Assembly: GCF_019331775.1 (NCBI RefSeq) | Contig: NZ_JAHBBD010000010.1 | Span: forward strand, 26,077 to 90,076 | Direction: 5' to 3' | Origin: Bifidobacterium phasiani | GTDB lineage: Bacteria; Actinomycetota; Actinomycetes; Actinomycetales; Bifidobacteriaceae | DNA length: 64,000 bases | In this document: positions 37,821 to 48,042 of the stretch, piece by piece | How the letters are laid out: the number at the start of each line of letters is the position of its first letter | Position numbering within the stretch: the first letter of the stretch is position 1 | Program-made: the position numbers and the translations under genes | The notes under the pieces: model-generated | Database searches by the model: none | Told to the model about the DNA's origin: nothing | The model's input: only the letters and a program-made list of their open reading frames with translations

Positions 37821-38395
37821 GACTTCCCCTCCCCGTCCTGCGCCTGCGTGCGGTCGGCGTCCTTCGTCTCGCGCTCGATCTCGTCGGCGGTGGGGTTGCC
37901 GTCCTGCGGGTCGATCTTGCCCATGTCCTCGTCCCACTCGTCCTGCACGACGCGGCGGATCTCGGCGAACGTCGGCAGCGGGAAGTCGGGCTGGTACAGC
38001 CCGCGGATCGCGGCCACCCGCTCGGTGACGCGGATCAGCGTGTCGGTCATGCCGTCGATGTCGCCGTCGTGCTCCAGCCGGCGGAAGCGCCCGATGTACT
38101 CCTCCATGAGCCTGATCTGCTCGAGCACCTCGGCCCGCTGGGCGTCGCCGATGTCGACCACCTCCGGCGAGTCGGCGCTCGGCCAGCCGATCAGCACGGC
38201 GTCCGCGTACTCGAGCGAGGCGCGCTGCGAGGCCGAGGCGATGCCGTCCTCGATCTGCACCAGGAACACGTACCGGACGATGCTCAGCCGTTCGGCCGCG
38301 ATCTTCAGCCCCAGCCGGGGGTCGTCCAGGTCGGCCCCCCACGGGTTCGGCCACATGCCCCAGCCCTCGACGCTCTTCTCGTTTGCCTCGCTCAT
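37817..38395 (-). CDS. Conserved protein of unknown function between proA and nadD
   Basis: About 192 residues, soluble and acidic, with W-rich start ([20 protein letters not shown]) and long helices ([20 protein letters not shown]). The C-terminus is charged and probably disordered. It overlaps proA (ATGA) and nadD (GTGA), so all three are translationally coupled. I know no function for this family. Confidence 0.8.
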   Translation of the reverse strand: MSEANEKSVEGWGMWPNPWGADLDDPRLGLKIAAERLSIVRYVFLVQIEDGIASASQRASLEYADAVLIGWPSADSPEVVDIGDAQRAEVLEQIRLMEEYIGRFRRLEHDGDIDGMTDTLIRVTERVAAIRGLYQPDFPLPTFAEIRRVVQDEWDEDMGKIDPQDGNPTADEIERETKDADRTQAQDGEGKS

Positions 38396-39708
38396 GCGCG
38401 CACCTGCCCCGTTCCGTATCCGATCCATTTGGTCGTGGTCATCTCCCGCAGGCCCATAGGCCCGCGGGCGTGCATCTTCTGCGTGGAGATGCCCAGCTCG
38501 GCGCCGAAGCCGAACACGCCGCCGTCGGTGAACCGCGTGGAGGCGTTGACCATCACCACCGCGGAGTCGACGCGCTGCGTGAACTCCTCGACGGCCGAGT
38601 AGTCCTCGGCGATGATCGCCTCGGTGTGCCCGGTGGAGTGCCGGTTGATGTGGGCGATCGCCTCGTCCAGCGAACCGACCACCCGCACGCCGATGATCGG
38701 CGCGAGGTACTCGGTGTCCCAGTCCTCCTCGGTGGCATGCGCCAGGTCGACCCCGCGGATCTGCGTCTCCTCGATGATCCGGTGCGCCGTCCCGTCGGCC
38801 CGGATCGCCACGCCGGCGCTCGCGAGCGCCTGGGCGCACATCGGCAGGAACGCGTCGGCGACGTCGCGGTGCACCAGCAGCTTCTCGGCGGCGTTGCACA
38901 CGCCGACCCGCTGGGTCTTGGCGTTGAGGATGATCGGGATCGCCTTCTCCAGGTCGCCGCTGCGGTCGACGTAGATGTGGACGTTGCCGGCGCCGGTCTC
39001 GATGACCGGCACCTTGGAGTTGCGCACGACCGCCTGGATCAGCCCGGCCCCGCCGCGCGGCACGAGCAGGTCGATGTGGCCGCGCGCCTCCATCATCGCG
39101 GCGGCGCCCTCGCGGCCGAAGTCGTCGACGGTGTCGACCAGCGCGGGGTCGAACCCGCGTTCGGCGAGCGCGGCGCGCACGACCGCCAGCGTGGCCGCGT
39201 TCGTGCCGCCGGCGGCGTGCCCGCCGCGCAGAATCGCCGCGTTGCCGGACTTCAGGCACAGGCTGGCCACGTCCACGGTCACGTTCGGCCTGGCCTCGTA
39301 GATCATGCCGATCACCCCGATCGGCACGCGCACCTGGTTGAGCCGCAGGCCGTTGGGCAGCGTGTACCCGCGGACCACCTCGCCCAACGGGTCGGCCAGC
39401 GCGGCCACGTGGCGCACGCCGTCGGCCGACTGCCGTATGCGCCCCTCGTCGAAGCGCAGCCGGTCCAGCTTGCCCGCGTCCATGCCCTCGGCGCGGGCGC
39501 GCGCCATGTCCTCGCCGTTGGCGGCGGCGATGTCGCCGGCGTGCGCCTCGAGCGCATCGGCGACGGCCAGCAGCAGCGCGGCGCGCTCGGCCCCGGATGT
39601 GCGGGCCAGCCGCGTCTGCGCCGCCGAGGCCGCATCCGCCCGGGCGCACACCGCGTCGAACACCGGCGCCCGCACGGCGCCGGATTCTTGGATGTCGGGA
39701 TTGGTCAT
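38392..39708 (-). CDS. proA: Gamma-glutamyl phosphate reductase
   Basis: About 438 residues of the aldehyde-dehydrogenase-like ProA family, making glutamate-5-semialdehyde for proline. The catalytic cysteine is in [14 protein letters not shown]; other landmarks are [16 protein letters not shown] and the C-terminal [14 protein letters not shown]. The ATG at 39706-39708 gives the normal length. It is the first gene of the proA-unknown-nadD operon and is divergent from thrC. proB is not in the window. Confidence 0.97.
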   Translation of the reverse strand: MTNPDIQESGAVRAPVFDAVCARADAASAAQTRLARTSGAERAALLLAVADALEAHAGDIAAANGEDMARARAEGMDAGKLDRLRFDEGRIRQSADGVRHVAALADPLGEVVRGYTLPNGLRLNQVRVPIGVIGMIYEARPNVTVDVASLCLKSGNAAILRGGHAAGGTNAATLAVVRAALAERGFDPALVDTVDDFGREGAAAMMEARGHIDLLVPRGGAGLIQAVVRNSKVPVIETGAGNVHIYVDRSGDLEKAIPIILNAKTQRVGVCNAAEKLLVHRDVADAFLPMCAQALASAGVAIRADGTAHRIIEETQIRGVDLAHATEEDWDTEYLAPIIGVRVVGSLDEAIAHINRHSTGHTEAIIAEDYSAVEEFTQRVDSAVVMVNASTRFTDGGVFGFGAELGISTQKMHARGPMGLREMTTTKWIGYGTGQVRA

Positions 39709-39850
39709 ACACCATAGGGTAGCGCAACGCGTCCCGGGACGGGCGCCCGCGCACGGCGGCGTTCCGGGATATGGGCGCCCCGCCCTCCGGCTGCCCACCG
39801 GCAAGGATAGACTGGGGGCGTTGCCATCAGCCGACTGTGAAGGAAGACCA

Positions 39851-41338
39851 GTGACCACGTTCCATAGCACGCGCAGCACCACCGATTCGCTCACCGCCAA
39901 GCAGGCGATCCGCATGGGCCTCGCCGCCGACGGCGGCCTGTTCGTCACCGACGCGCTCGGCGAGCGGCGCATCGACGTGGCCGGTCTGGTCGGCCGCCCA
40001 TACCAGGACATCGCCGTCGAGGTGCTCGGCGTGCTGCTGCCCGACTTCACCCGCGACGAGCTGCGCGCCTGCGTCGGCGAGGCCTACGGCCCGCAGTGGG
40101 CCGACCCGGCCGTCACGCCGCTCAGGCCGCTGGGCGAGGACTGGGTCCTCGAGCTGTTCCACGGCCCGACCTGCGCGTTCAAGGACGTCGCGCTGCAGAT
40201 CCTGCCGCGCTTCATGGCCCGCACCACGCCGGCCGACGGCGACCCGGACGAGCGGATCATGATCGTCACCGCCACCTCCGGCGACACCGGCAAGGCGGCG
40301 CTCGCCGGGTTCGCCGACGCGCCCGGCACCGGCATCACGGTGTTCTATCCGCAGGGCAAGGTCAGCCAGGTGCAGGAGCTGCAGATGACCACCCAGACCG
40401 GCTCGAACGTGACGGTGTGCGCGGTCGAGGGCAACTTCGACGACGCGCAGTCCGCGGTCAAGCGCATCTTCGGCGACCGCGGGCTCGCCGGCCGCCTGGC
40501 CTCGGACGCGCACGTGCGCCTGTCCTCGGCGAACTCGATCAACGTGGGCCGGCTGGTGCCCCAGGTGGTGTACTACTTCTCCGCCTACGTGCAGCTGGTG
40601 GAGCGCGGCGCGATCGCGCCCGGCGACGAGGTGGAGTTCTGCGTGCCGACCGGCAACTTCGGCGACATCCTCGCCGGCTACTACGCCAGGCTGCTGGGCC
40701 TGCCGGTCAAGCATCTGATCGTCGCCTCCGACCGCAACAACGTGCTGTTCGACTTCCTGACCACCGGCACCTACAACCGCAGGCGCCCGTTCTACCAGAC
40801 GATCTCGCCGTCGATGGACATCCTGGTCTCCTCGAACCTGGAGCGCATGCTGTACTACATGGCCGACAAGGACACGCGCCTGATCCAGATGCTGATGAAC
40901 GACCTCAGCCAGTGGGGCGCCTACGAGGTGCCCGAGGACCTGCTCGCCCGCATCCGCCAGCTGTTCGGCTGCGGCTGGGCCGACGAGGACCAGGTGCGCG
41001 CCTCGATCCGCGAGTGCTGGGAGCGCCACCGCTACGTCATCGACCCGCACACCGCCTGCGGCTACTTCGTGATGGGCCGGATGCCGCGCGACCCGGACAC
41101 GCCGCGCGTGCTGCTGTCGACCGCCAGCCCGTACAAGTTCCCGCGCGTGGTCAACGAGTCGCTCGGCCTCGACGCGTCGGGCACCGACTTCGCATGCATG
41201 GACGTGCTCGCCCGCGAGACCGGCACGGCCGCCCCGGCCTCGCTGCGCGGGCTGGAGACCGCCGCCGTGCGCTTCGACGCCGTCACCGGCATCGACGGCA
41301 TGGCCGGCGTGGTGGAGCGCGCCGCCGCGGCCCTGTGA
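39851..41338 (+). CDS. thrC: Threonine synthase, GTG start
   Basis: About 495 residues; the long-form threonine synthase that converts O-phosphohomoserine to threonine. The PLP lysine is K111 in [13 protein letters not shown], and the phosphate-binding [15 protein letters not shown] follows. The GTG at 39851 is set by AAGGAAG 6 bases upstream, just past the divergent promoter shared with proA. A long hairpin follows its stop. Confidence 0.96.
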   Translation: MTTFHSTRSTTDSLTAKQAIRMGLAADGGLFVTDALGERRIDVAGLVGRPYQDIAVEVLGVLLPDFTRDELRACVGEAYGPQWADPAVTPLRPLGEDWVLELFHGPTCAFKDVALQILPRFMARTTPADGDPDERIMIVTATSGDTGKAALAGFADAPGTGITVFYPQGKVSQVQELQMTTQTGSNVTVCAVEGNFDDAQSAVKRIFGDRGLAGRLASDAHVRLSSANSINVGRLVPQVVYYFSAYVQLVERGAIAPGDEVEFCVPTGNFGDILAGYYARLLGLPVKHLIVASDRNNVLFDFLTTGTYNRRRPFYQTISPSMDILVSSNLERMLYYMADKDTRLIQMLMNDLSQWGAYEVPEDLLARIRQLFGCGWADEDQVRASIRECWERHRYVIDPHTACGYFVMGRMPRDPDTPRVLLSTASPYKFPRVVNESLGLDASGTDFACMDVLARETGTAAPASLRGLETAAVRFDAVTGIDGMAGVVERAAAAL

Positions 41339-41383
41339 CGCCCGCATGACGCCCGCCGCGGCCCGGCCGCGGAACCCCCTATG

Positions 41384-41455
41384 ATATGCGTGTCGCCGTG
41401 GCGCGCCATCGGCTGCCCGTCGGCAGCGCATGGCGCGCCACGGCGACACGCATAT
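41384..41455. terminator. 72-base near-perfect palindrome between convergent genes
   Basis: Arms 41384-41409 and 41430-41455 match over 26 base pairs; after two mismatched pairs a further 6 pairs close a 4-base loop. It lies between the stop of thrC and the stop of the ABC permease, as a bidirectional terminator would, but it is unusually long and has no T-run. Confidence 0.65.
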
Positions 41456-41503
41456 GCGGACCCGTGCGCTTTCCGGACGCGGGAGTTGCAGCCACAACCG
41501 CGG

Positions 41504-42289
41504 CTACAGCTCCTTGCGCAGCCAGATGCGGCGGGAGACGGCGTAGGAGACGGCGATCGCGGCGGCGCAGCACGCGACGCCGGCGACGGCCCATCCCCAG
41601 GCCGGCAACACGGCGAGGGCCCCGAGCACCGAGCGCTGCACCCCGTCCGGCACCAGCATGATCCAGATCGCCGCGAGCGCCGCGATCATGAACACCGCCG
41701 ACCAGAACCAGCTGGAGGCCTTGGCGAACTCCAGCGCGTAGTAGAACGGCATCTCGAGCGCGACGATCAGGACGAACGCCGCCATCGCGGCCGCCGTCAC
41801 CGGCGCCAGCGGGATCTGCGCCAGCGTCACCGCATCGCGCCCCGCCGCCGCGCCGTGCAGCGGCGTCGGCGTCAGCGCGATCAGCCACAGCATCACGTAC
41901 TGCACGAGGATCTGCGCCAGGCAGATCAGGGCGATGACGCCGGCCGACAGGTACCGGCCGACGACCTGGTGCGCGCGCGTCACCGGCAGCAGCGCGCTGA
42001 GCCGGCCCGACTGGGCGGCGTTCGTGTTGACGAACAGCCCCGCGACCAGCAGCGCCCAGTAGCCCACCGTCAGCGTCAGGCAGATCGCCGTCGCCCCGAC
42101 GGCGCCGATCAGGAATCCGAGCAGCGGGAACAGCAGGGGGCACAGCACGCTCACCAGCGTCGTGGAGGCGCCCGAATCGGTGATGGTCTCGTAGTCCAGG
42201 CGCATCATCAGCAGGAACGAGGGGCGCGCTCCGGCGCGCCGGACGGCCGTCGGCGCCGCGACGGGCGTCTGCGGGGTCATGGCGGTCAT
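41504..42289 (-). CDS. ABC-2 type transporter permease (second of pair)
   Basis: About 261 residues with six membrane helices and the RLSALLPVTRAHQVVGRYLS string shared with the permease at 15850-16566. It starts at an ATG with AAAGGAG upstream, 2 bases after the stop of the other permease, and is the last gene of the operon. Confidence 0.85.
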   Translation of the reverse strand: MTAMTPQTPVAAPTAVRRAGARPSFLLMMRLDYETITDSGASTTLVSVLCPLLFPLLGFLIGAVGATAICLTLTVGYWALLVAGLFVNTNAAQSGRLSALLPVTRAHQVVGRYLSAGVIALICLAQILVQYVMLWLIALTPTPLHGAAAGRDAVTLAQIPLAPVTAAAMAAFVLIVALEMPFYYALEFAKASSWFWSAVFMIAALAAIWIMLVPDGVQRSVLGALAVLPAWGWAVAGVACCAAAIAVSYAVSRRIWLRKEL

Positions 42290-42291
42290 CT

Positions 42292-42996
42292 TCAGAACTC
42301 CTTTCGGCGCTGCAGACGCACGGAGGCCAACAGGGAGAGCGCGGCGGCGAGCGTCAGCGAGGCCACGCCCAGCGGGACGCCGACGCCCGGGTCGGCCAGC
42401 AGCGCGTCGAGGGCGCCGCCGAACGCGTCGAGCGCGGGTTCGGGGACGAACGTCACGGCGAGCGCCACGAGCGCGGCGAACCCGAGGAACAGCCCGCACA
42501 GCGCCAGCAGGGCCCTCCTGACGTCGGACCACCTGTAGAACAGCGGGAACAGCACCAGCTGCAGCAGCACGTAGCACCAGACGCCGGGCAGCGCCGACGA
42601 GCGCAGCAGCGAGCCCCAGGCGGCCGGCCCGCCGCCCTGGACCAGCGCGACGACGCCCAGCGCCGCGGCCATCTCCGCGAGGAACACCAGGGCGAACGCC
42701 AGCAGCGTCAGATACCGGCCGAACACCTGGTGGGTGCGGTTCGCGGGGATCACGCCGTTCATCCGGCGGTGGCCCTCCTGGCATTCGCAGGCGAACGCGG
42801 CGATCGGCAGGATCGAGCACACGCCGTAGGTGCTGCCGGTCACGCCGCCGATGCCGAAGCCGGAGCCGCCGTCCCTGCCGGCCATGCCGAAGACCACGGC
42901 GAAGAACAGCGGCAGGACGAACGGCACGAGATTGCCCGCCGAGCCCACGGCGACGCGCGCCATGTCCAGGCGGAACGAGATCAGCGTCGCACGCAT
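42292..42996 (-). CDS. ABC-2 type transporter permease (first of pair)
   Basis: About 234 residues, six predicted helices, with GVIPANRTHQVFGRYLTLLAF after the second, related to the string in the other permeases. The ATG at 42994-42996 lies 10 bases after GGGGGAGG; an upstream GTG is too close to that ribosome site. The two permeases probably form a heterodimer around the single ATPase dimer. Confidence 0.85.
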   Translation of the reverse strand: MRATLISFRLDMARVAVGSAGNLVPFVLPLFFAVVFGMAGRDGGSGFGIGGVTGSTYGVCSILPIAAFACECQEGHRRMNGVIPANRTHQVFGRYLTLLAFALVFLAEMAAALGVVALVQGGGPAAWGSLLRSSALPGVWCYVLLQLVLFPLFYRWSDVRRALLALCGLFLGFAALVALAVTFVPEPALDAFGGALDALLADPGVGVPLGVASLTLAAALSLLASVRLQRRKEF

Positions 42997-43001
42997 CGCG
43001 C

Positions 43002-43889
43002 TCACACCTCCCCCGCGGCCGTGCGGCCGGTGTTCGTCAGCCGGATGATGTCGTCGATCGACGCCGGCTCGACGACGACCTCGTCGGCCGGCAGGTGCGG
43101 CAGGTTCTCCGTGCGCACCAGCGCGTCGAAGCCGGTCGCGTAGCGGTGCACGCCGACGACCGCCCCGTCCGGCAGCCGGTCGGGCAGGTCGGGCCCGCCC
43201 TTGACGACGCGGAACGACTCCTCGAACTCGTCCTTCGGCCCGGTGAAGTACAGCGTGCCGTGCGTGATGTAGGTGATGAAGTCGGCCGCGCGCTCCAGGT
43301 CGGCGGTGATGTGCGTGGAGAAGATCACGCTGTGCTCGCCGTCCTCGATGTAGGCGGCGAGGATGTCCATCAGCTCGTCGCGGGCGAGCACGTCCAGGCC
43401 GCTGGTCGGCTCGTCCAGGATGAGCAGCCGGGCGTCGTGGCTCAGGGCGACGGCGAGCATGAGCTTCATCTGCATGCCGCGCGACAGCTCCTTGACCTTC
43501 CTGCCGCGCTCGAGCCCGAAGCGGGCGAGGTAGCCGTCGAACGCCCTGCCGTCCCATGCGCGGTACATCGGGCGCATGACCCGCTCGACCTTGCCGACGG
43601 TCCAGGTCTCGACGAAGCAGCTGGTGTCGAAGACGACGCCGATCCGCTCCTTGACCGTCTCCTCGTCGGCGACGGCGTCCATGCCGAGCACCGAGATCCG
43701 CCCGGCGTCGCGGCGGATCATGTTGAGGATCAGCTTGATCAGCGTGGACTTGCCGGCGCCGTTGGGGCCGATGAGCCCCATGATGTAGCCGGCCGGCAGG
43801 TCGAAGGTGACGTCCTCCAGCGTGAAGCCGGAGTCGTAGCGTTTGGTCGCGCCCGTGACGGACAGCGCCGTCGGGAGTGTGGTGGTCAT
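43002..43889 (-). CDS. ABC transporter ATP-binding protein
   Basis: A 295-residue ATPase: Walker A GPNGAGKST, signature LSRGMQMKL, Walker B LLILDEPTSGLD, switch histidine STHIT. The C-terminal extension resembles that of 16563-17462, including the closing VVVEPASIDDIIRL. Its ATG overlaps the GntR stop (ATGA). Confidence 0.92.
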   Translation of the reverse strand: MTTTLPTALSVTGATKRYDSGFTLEDVTFDLPAGYIMGLIGPNGAGKSTLIKLILNMIRRDAGRISVLGMDAVADEETVKERIGVVFDTSCFVETWTVGKVERVMRPMYRAWDGRAFDGYLARFGLERGRKVKELSRGMQMKLMLAVALSHDARLLILDEPTSGLDVLARDELMDILAAYIEDGEHSVIFSTHITADLERAADFITYITHGTLYFTGPKDEFEESFRVVKGGPDLPDRLPDGAVVGVHRYATGFDALVRTENLPHLPADEVVVEPASIDDIIRLTNTGRTAAGEV

Positions 43890-44263
43890 GGTCGGTCCTT
43901 GTAGCTCTCCTCGAGCATCGTCATCAGATCGAGAAGCGGGATGTCCGCGGCCTTCGCGGCGGTGCAGGTCTCGTCGAAGATCCGCCGGATGCGCTGGCGC
44001 GCGCGCCGCCTCATCAGCTCGTTGCCCCGGCTCATCACGAAGGTGCCCTTGCCCTGGATGTTCTCGACGATGCCCTCGTCGGCCAGTTCGTTGTACGCCC
44101 TGGTGACGGTGAGCACCGAGACGCGCAGCTCCTTGGCGAGCTTCCTGAGGGAGGGCAGCGCCTCCCCCGCGGCCAGCTCGCCCGAGAGCACCGCGGCCCG
44201 TATCTGGTCCTTGATCTGCTCGTATATCGGTTTTCCGGAGACGGATGAGATGATCAGCTTCAT
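43886..44263 (-). CDS. GntR-family (YtrA subfamily) transcriptional regulator
   Basis: A 125-residue YtrA-type regulator (KPIYEQIKDQIRAAVLSGEL, LPSLRKLAKELRVS, QGKGTFVM) with a short C-terminal helix pair. AAAGGGGAT precedes the ATG. It heads the ABC operon and probably represses it through the TGACAGT repeats just upstream. Confidence 0.92.
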   Translation of the reverse strand: MKLIISSVSGKPIYEQIKDQIRAAVLSGELAAGEALPSLRKLAKELRVSVLTVTRAYNELADEGIVENIQGKGTFVMSRGNELMRRRARQRIRRIFDETCTAAKAADIPLLDLMTMLEESYKDRP

Positions 44264-44292
44264 CCATATCCCCTTTCCTGGTAACGCTAGCG

Positions 44293-44330
44293 TGACAGTG
44301 TTTAACTGTCATGTATAACAGTATGACAGT
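44293..44330 (-). promoter_or_regulatory. Three-half-site operator, probable YtrA site
   Basis: TGACAGT (44293-44299), ACTGTCA (44305-44311) and TGACAGT (44324-44330). The first two form a palindrome with a 5-base spacer and the last two one with a 12-base spacer, so two overlapping dimer sites are possible. It starts 30 bases upstream of the GntR gene. Confidence 0.68.
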
Positions 44331-44465
44331 TGCCGCCCAACTGTTCAACTCCGGAGCATAACAGCGTGTCGCGCGGCGCCCGCGGCACCAGGACCGCGGA
44401 CCGGCCACGCCGGGACCGCGGAGACGTCGGGCCATGGGCTCCCGGCATCGGACCGCACGCCGTGG

Positions 44466-45134
44466 CTACAGCCGCCTCGGGGCGTCGGCGAAGTCGGCGA
44501 GCACGCCGTCGGCCAGCCGGCGGATCCGCGGCCAGTCGTCCGCCGACGAGTCGTCGTACACCGCCCAGACCGCCATGCCGGCCGCCCTGGCCGACCTCAT
44601 CCCGACCAGCAGGTCCTCGAACACCGTGCAGTCGCCGGGCGCGACCCCCAGCCGCCGCGCCGCCTCCAGGTAGATGTCCGGGCGGTCCTTGCCCACGCCG
44701 CCGACGTCGTCGACGCCGACGACCTCGTCGAAGAACACGTCGATGCCCACATGGGCCATCGCCGGGCCGCGCAGCGCCGGCGTGAGCGTCGTGGCCACCG
44801 CCAGCGAGGCGCCGGACTCCTTCAGCCCGCGCAGGTACTCGACCGCATGCGGCTTGGCCTCGACCGTCGTCGCGTAGGCGGTGCGCGCCATGGCGTCCCA
44901 CTCGGCCATCAGCGCCTCGGGCGTGTCCGGCAGGCCGAAGCGCGCGATCGTGTATTCGGCGATCTGCCGGAACTGCATCGCGCAGACCGCGGCCATGTAG
45001 TCGTCGGGCACGGCGATGCCGCGGCGCCCCAGGAAGTCGATGTCGACCTGATCCCATACGCCCATCGAGTCCAGCAGCGTGCCGTCCAGGTCGAAGATGG
45101 CCGCCTTGCCGGCGTTGATGCCCATGCCCTCCAT
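44466..45134 (-). CDS. HAD-superfamily phosphatase (beta-phosphoglucomutase-like)
   Basis: A 222-residue HAD protein with motif I AIFDLDGTLLDS, an alpha-helical cap, motif III GKDRPDIYLEAARRLG and motif IV VFEDLLVGMRSA. It resembles the sugar-phosphate phosphatase/phosphoglucomutase subgroup. The ATG at 45132-45134 is used; a second ATG nine bases later has GGAGG before it. It is 16 bases downstream of recN. Substrate unknown. Confidence 0.88.
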   Translation of the reverse strand: MEGMGINAGKAAIFDLDGTLLDSMGVWDQVDIDFLGRRGIAVPDDYMAAVCAMQFRQIAEYTIARFGLPDTPEALMAEWDAMARTAYATTVEAKPHAVEYLRGLKESGASLAVATTLTPALRGPAMAHVGIDVFFDEVVGVDDVGGVGKDRPDIYLEAARRLGVAPGDCTVFEDLLVGMRSARAAGMAVWAVYDDSSADDWPRIRRLADGVLADFADAPRRL

Positions 45135-45150
45135 GCCTAAGCCGCCCGTC

Positions 45151-46905
45151 CTAGTCCAGGCGGCTGTCGGCGAGCAGCTCGCGGGCGTGGCCCAGGGAGG
45201 CCTCGGACTCGCTGCCGGAGAGCATGCGGGCGATCTCGCGTTCGCGTTCGACGCCGCGCACCTCGCGCACGCCGGTCGCCACGCCCTGATCGCCGCCGTC
45301 CTTGCTGACGACGAACTGCGCGTCCGCCCACGAGGCGACCTGCGCCAGGTGGGTGACGACGATGACCTGCGCGCTGCGGGCGAGCCGGGCCAGCCGCCGG
45401 CCCAGCTCGACGGCCGACTTGCCGCCGACGCCGGCGTCGACCTCGTCGAAGATGAACGTCATCGGCGGCGCGCCGGCCCCGGCGCCGTCGCCCGTGCGGC
45501 GCTCCGCGGCGACCAGCTCGAGCGCCAGCATCAGCCGGCTCAGCTCGCCGCCCGAGGCGCTGGTGCCCATCGGCAGCTTCGGCGAGCCGGGGAACGGGGT
45601 GAACAGGAACGCGATGTCGTCGCAGCCGTGCGCGTCCAGCGGCCAGGTCGCCGCGTCGGCGGCCCCGGCCTTCGGGCGTCGTCCGTCCGCGTCGCGCGGG
45701 GTCACCTCGATGTCCAGGGCGGCGCCGGCCATCGCCAGCGAGGCCAGCTCCTCGCCCACGCGCCCGGAAAGCGATGCGGCCGCGGCGGCGCGGGCCGCGG
45801 ACAGCGCGCGGGCCGCACGCAGCGCCTCGTCGAACAGCCGGTCGCGCTCGCGGCGCAGCTCGGCGAGCTTCTCCGGGGAGGCGTCGAGGTCCTCGACGTC
45901 GAGCGCCGCCTTGTCGCGCCAGGCGATCACGTCGGCCAGGGTCGGCCCCCAGCGGCGGGTGAGCTCGCCCAGCTCGTGGATGCGGCCGTTGATCGCGTCG
46001 AGGTCGTCCACGCTCTCCTCGCCGTCGATCTGCCGCGACAGCGTGAACACGACGTCCGCCAGGTCGGCGTTGATGGATTCCAGCCGGTCGGCCGTGTCCT
46101 CGAACATGCCGTCGACGCGGATCGCGCGCAGCGACTGGACCGCGTGGGTGATCATGTCGCAGGCGCCCCGCGCGTCGGGGTCGCCCATCGCCGTGGCGTC
46201 CAGCGCGGCCAGCGCGCCGGAGACGCCCTGCGCGATCTCGGCCGCGTTCTCGATGCGCGAGCGGCGGGCCTTGAGCTCGTCGTCCTCCCCCGGCTGCGGG
46301 TCGACGCGGTTGATCCGCTCGATCGACTCGCGCAGGTAGTCGGCCTGCTGGCGCATCGACGCCTCCTGGCGCTCCAGCCGCTCCAGCCGCCCGTCGACGG
46401 CGCGCAGCGCCTCCCAGGCCCGCCGGTAGGCGTCGAGTTCGGCGCGGTCCCCGGCCACCATGTCTAGGAATTCGCGCTGGCGGGCGGACGAGGCGATGCG
46501 CAGCTGGTCGGACTGGCCGTGGACGGTCACCAGGCCGTCGGCGACCTGCGCCAGCACGGAACGCGGCACGCTTTTGCCGTTGAGCACCGCGCGCGAACGG
46601 CCGGAAGCCGGCACGGTGCGCGCCAGGAACAGCTCGCCGTCCTCCGGGTCCGCCCCGGCCTCGCGCGCCGCTTCGGCCGCCGCGGCGTCGTCGGCGACGG
46701 CGAACACGCCCTGCGCCCACGCCTGGCTCGCGTCGGCCGAGACGCGGCCGGCATCCGCCGGGCCGCCCGAGATCAGGCGGATGGCGCTGAGCAGCATCGA
46801 CTTGCCGGCGCCCGTCTCGCCGGTGATCGCGGTCATGCCGGCGGCCGGCGTGAGCACGGCCGAGCGGATGGGGCCCAGATCGCGGATCTGCAGTTCCTCA
46901 AGCAT
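45151..46905 (-). CDS. recN: DNA repair protein RecN
   Basis: About 584 residues of the SMC-like RecN family, which acts in double-strand break repair. Walker A GETGAGKSML is near residue 30, a coiled-coil region fills the centre, and the C-terminus has SASGGELSRLMLALE and FIFDEVDAGVGGKSA. The ATG shares one base with the nadK stop (TGATG), so the two are coupled. Confidence 0.96.
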   Translation of the reverse strand: MLEELQIRDLGPIRSAVLTPAAGMTAITGETGAGKSMLLSAIRLISGGPADAGRVSADASQAWAQGVFAVADDAAAAEAAREAGADPEDGELFLARTVPASGRSRAVLNGKSVPRSVLAQVADGLVTVHGQSDQLRIASSARQREFLDMVAGDRAELDAYRRAWEALRAVDGRLERLERQEASMRQQADYLRESIERINRVDPQPGEDDELKARRSRIENAAEIAQGVSGALAALDATAMGDPDARGACDMITHAVQSLRAIRVDGMFEDTADRLESINADLADVVFTLSRQIDGEESVDDLDAINGRIHELGELTRRWGPTLADVIAWRDKAALDVEDLDASPEKLAELRRERDRLFDEALRAARALSAARAAAAASLSGRVGEELASLAMAGAALDIEVTPRDADGRRPKAGAADAATWPLDAHGCDDIAFLFTPFPGSPKLPMGTSASGGELSRLMLALELVAAERRTGDGAGAGAPPMTFIFDEVDAGVGGKSAVELGRRLARLARSAQVIVVTHLAQVASWADAQFVVSKDGGDQGVATGVREVRGVEREREIARMLSGSESEASLGHARELLADSRLD

Positions 46906-47864
46906 CAGCGTTCGCCTCCGTCCGTCGCGTAGGCCGCGCCGGCCCCGCCGCGCTCCCCGCCGCCGTGGCGCGCGTCGCCGGTCTTGCGGGCCTGCTCGCG
47001 CCAGCCGACCACGGGCAGGTCGAACTTGCTGACCAGACGGTTGGTGAACGGCACGCCGGACAGGCGCGCCAGACGCAGCGTCCCCTTGGATTCGCGCACG
47101 TCCACGCGCGTGCCCTTCGGCAGCTCGCGCTGGCGGCGGCCGTCGCAGCAGATCCACCCGTCGGAGGCGGAGTCCTCGAGGATGTCCATCGTGAACGTCG
47201 ATCCCGAGCCGATGACCAGCGGCCGCGCGAACAGCGCGTGCGCGGCCAGCGGCACCAGCTGCAGCGCCTTGACGTTCGGCCAGATGACCGGGCCGCCGGC
47301 CGAGAACGCGTACGCGGTCGAGCCGGTGGGCGTCGAGACGATGACGCCGTCGCAGCCGAACGAGCTCATCTCCACGTCGTCGACGCGGATCGACAGCTCC
47401 ACCATCTTGCCCCGGTCGGAGCGCTCCAGCGTGATGTCGTTGAGCGCCCAGTCCTCCAGCGGCCCGTCCGCGCCGGGCAGCCACACGTCCGTATGCGCGA
47501 TCATGCGCTCGTCGATCGAATAGTCGTGGTCGGCGACGCGCCTGATCGCCTCGCTCATCTGGAAGCTCTCGAACTCGGCGAGGAAGCCGACGTGGCCCAG
47601 GTTCACGCCGAGGATCGGCACGCGGGTGCAGTGCACGAGCTCGGCGGCGCGCAGGATCGTGCCGTCGCCGCCCAGGACGACGACGATCTCGGTGTCCTCG
47701 TCCACCCGCGGCGAGCTGACGCCGAAGTCGGGCGCCGCCACGTTGTCGATGATCTCCACGTCGAACCCGGCGTGTCTGAGCTGGCTCACCGCCTCGGCGA
47801 TCACCGTCCCGCTCTCGCGCAGGCGGCTGTGCGTCACGACCACGGCCCGGCGTCTCAAGCCCAT
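46905..47864 (-). CDS. nadK: NAD kinase
   Basis: About 319 residues making NADP. Landmarks are VVVLGGDGTILRAAE, the LGVNLGHVGFLAEF stretch, and TPTGSTAYAFSAGG. The ATG at 47862-47864 is preferred because GGGAAGG precedes it; another ATG 15 bases upstream has no ribosome site. It is divergent from the ktrB gene. tlyA, usually just upstream, is here at 51105-51908. Confidence 0.95.
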   Translation of the reverse strand: MGLRRRAVVVTHSRLRESGTVIAEAVSQLRHAGFDVEIIDNVAAPDFGVSSPRVDEDTEIVVVLGGDGTILRAAELVHCTRVPILGVNLGHVGFLAEFESFQMSEAIRRVADHDYSIDERMIAHTDVWLPGADGPLEDWALNDITLERSDRGKMVELSIRVDDVEMSSFGCDGVIVSTPTGSTAYAFSAGGPVIWPNVKALQLVPLAAHALFARPLVIGSGSTFTMDILEDSASDGWICCDGRRQRELPKGTRVDVRESKGTLRLARLSGVPFTNRLVSKFDLPVVGWREQARKTGDARHGGGERGGAGAAYATDGGER

Positions 47865-48042
47865 ATCCGACCTTCCCATCACGTATGCCGACGGCGTGTC
47901 CCGCCGTACCATCCCCCATCCTAACCGAAGCCGACCACCCCCGCCGTACAATGGTGCCATTGGCCGAAACGAAATCATGTCGGGCAGCGCGCCACGCGAC
48001 CGACCGCATCGAGCCCCGCTTGGGCCTGCACAAGGAGCAACC

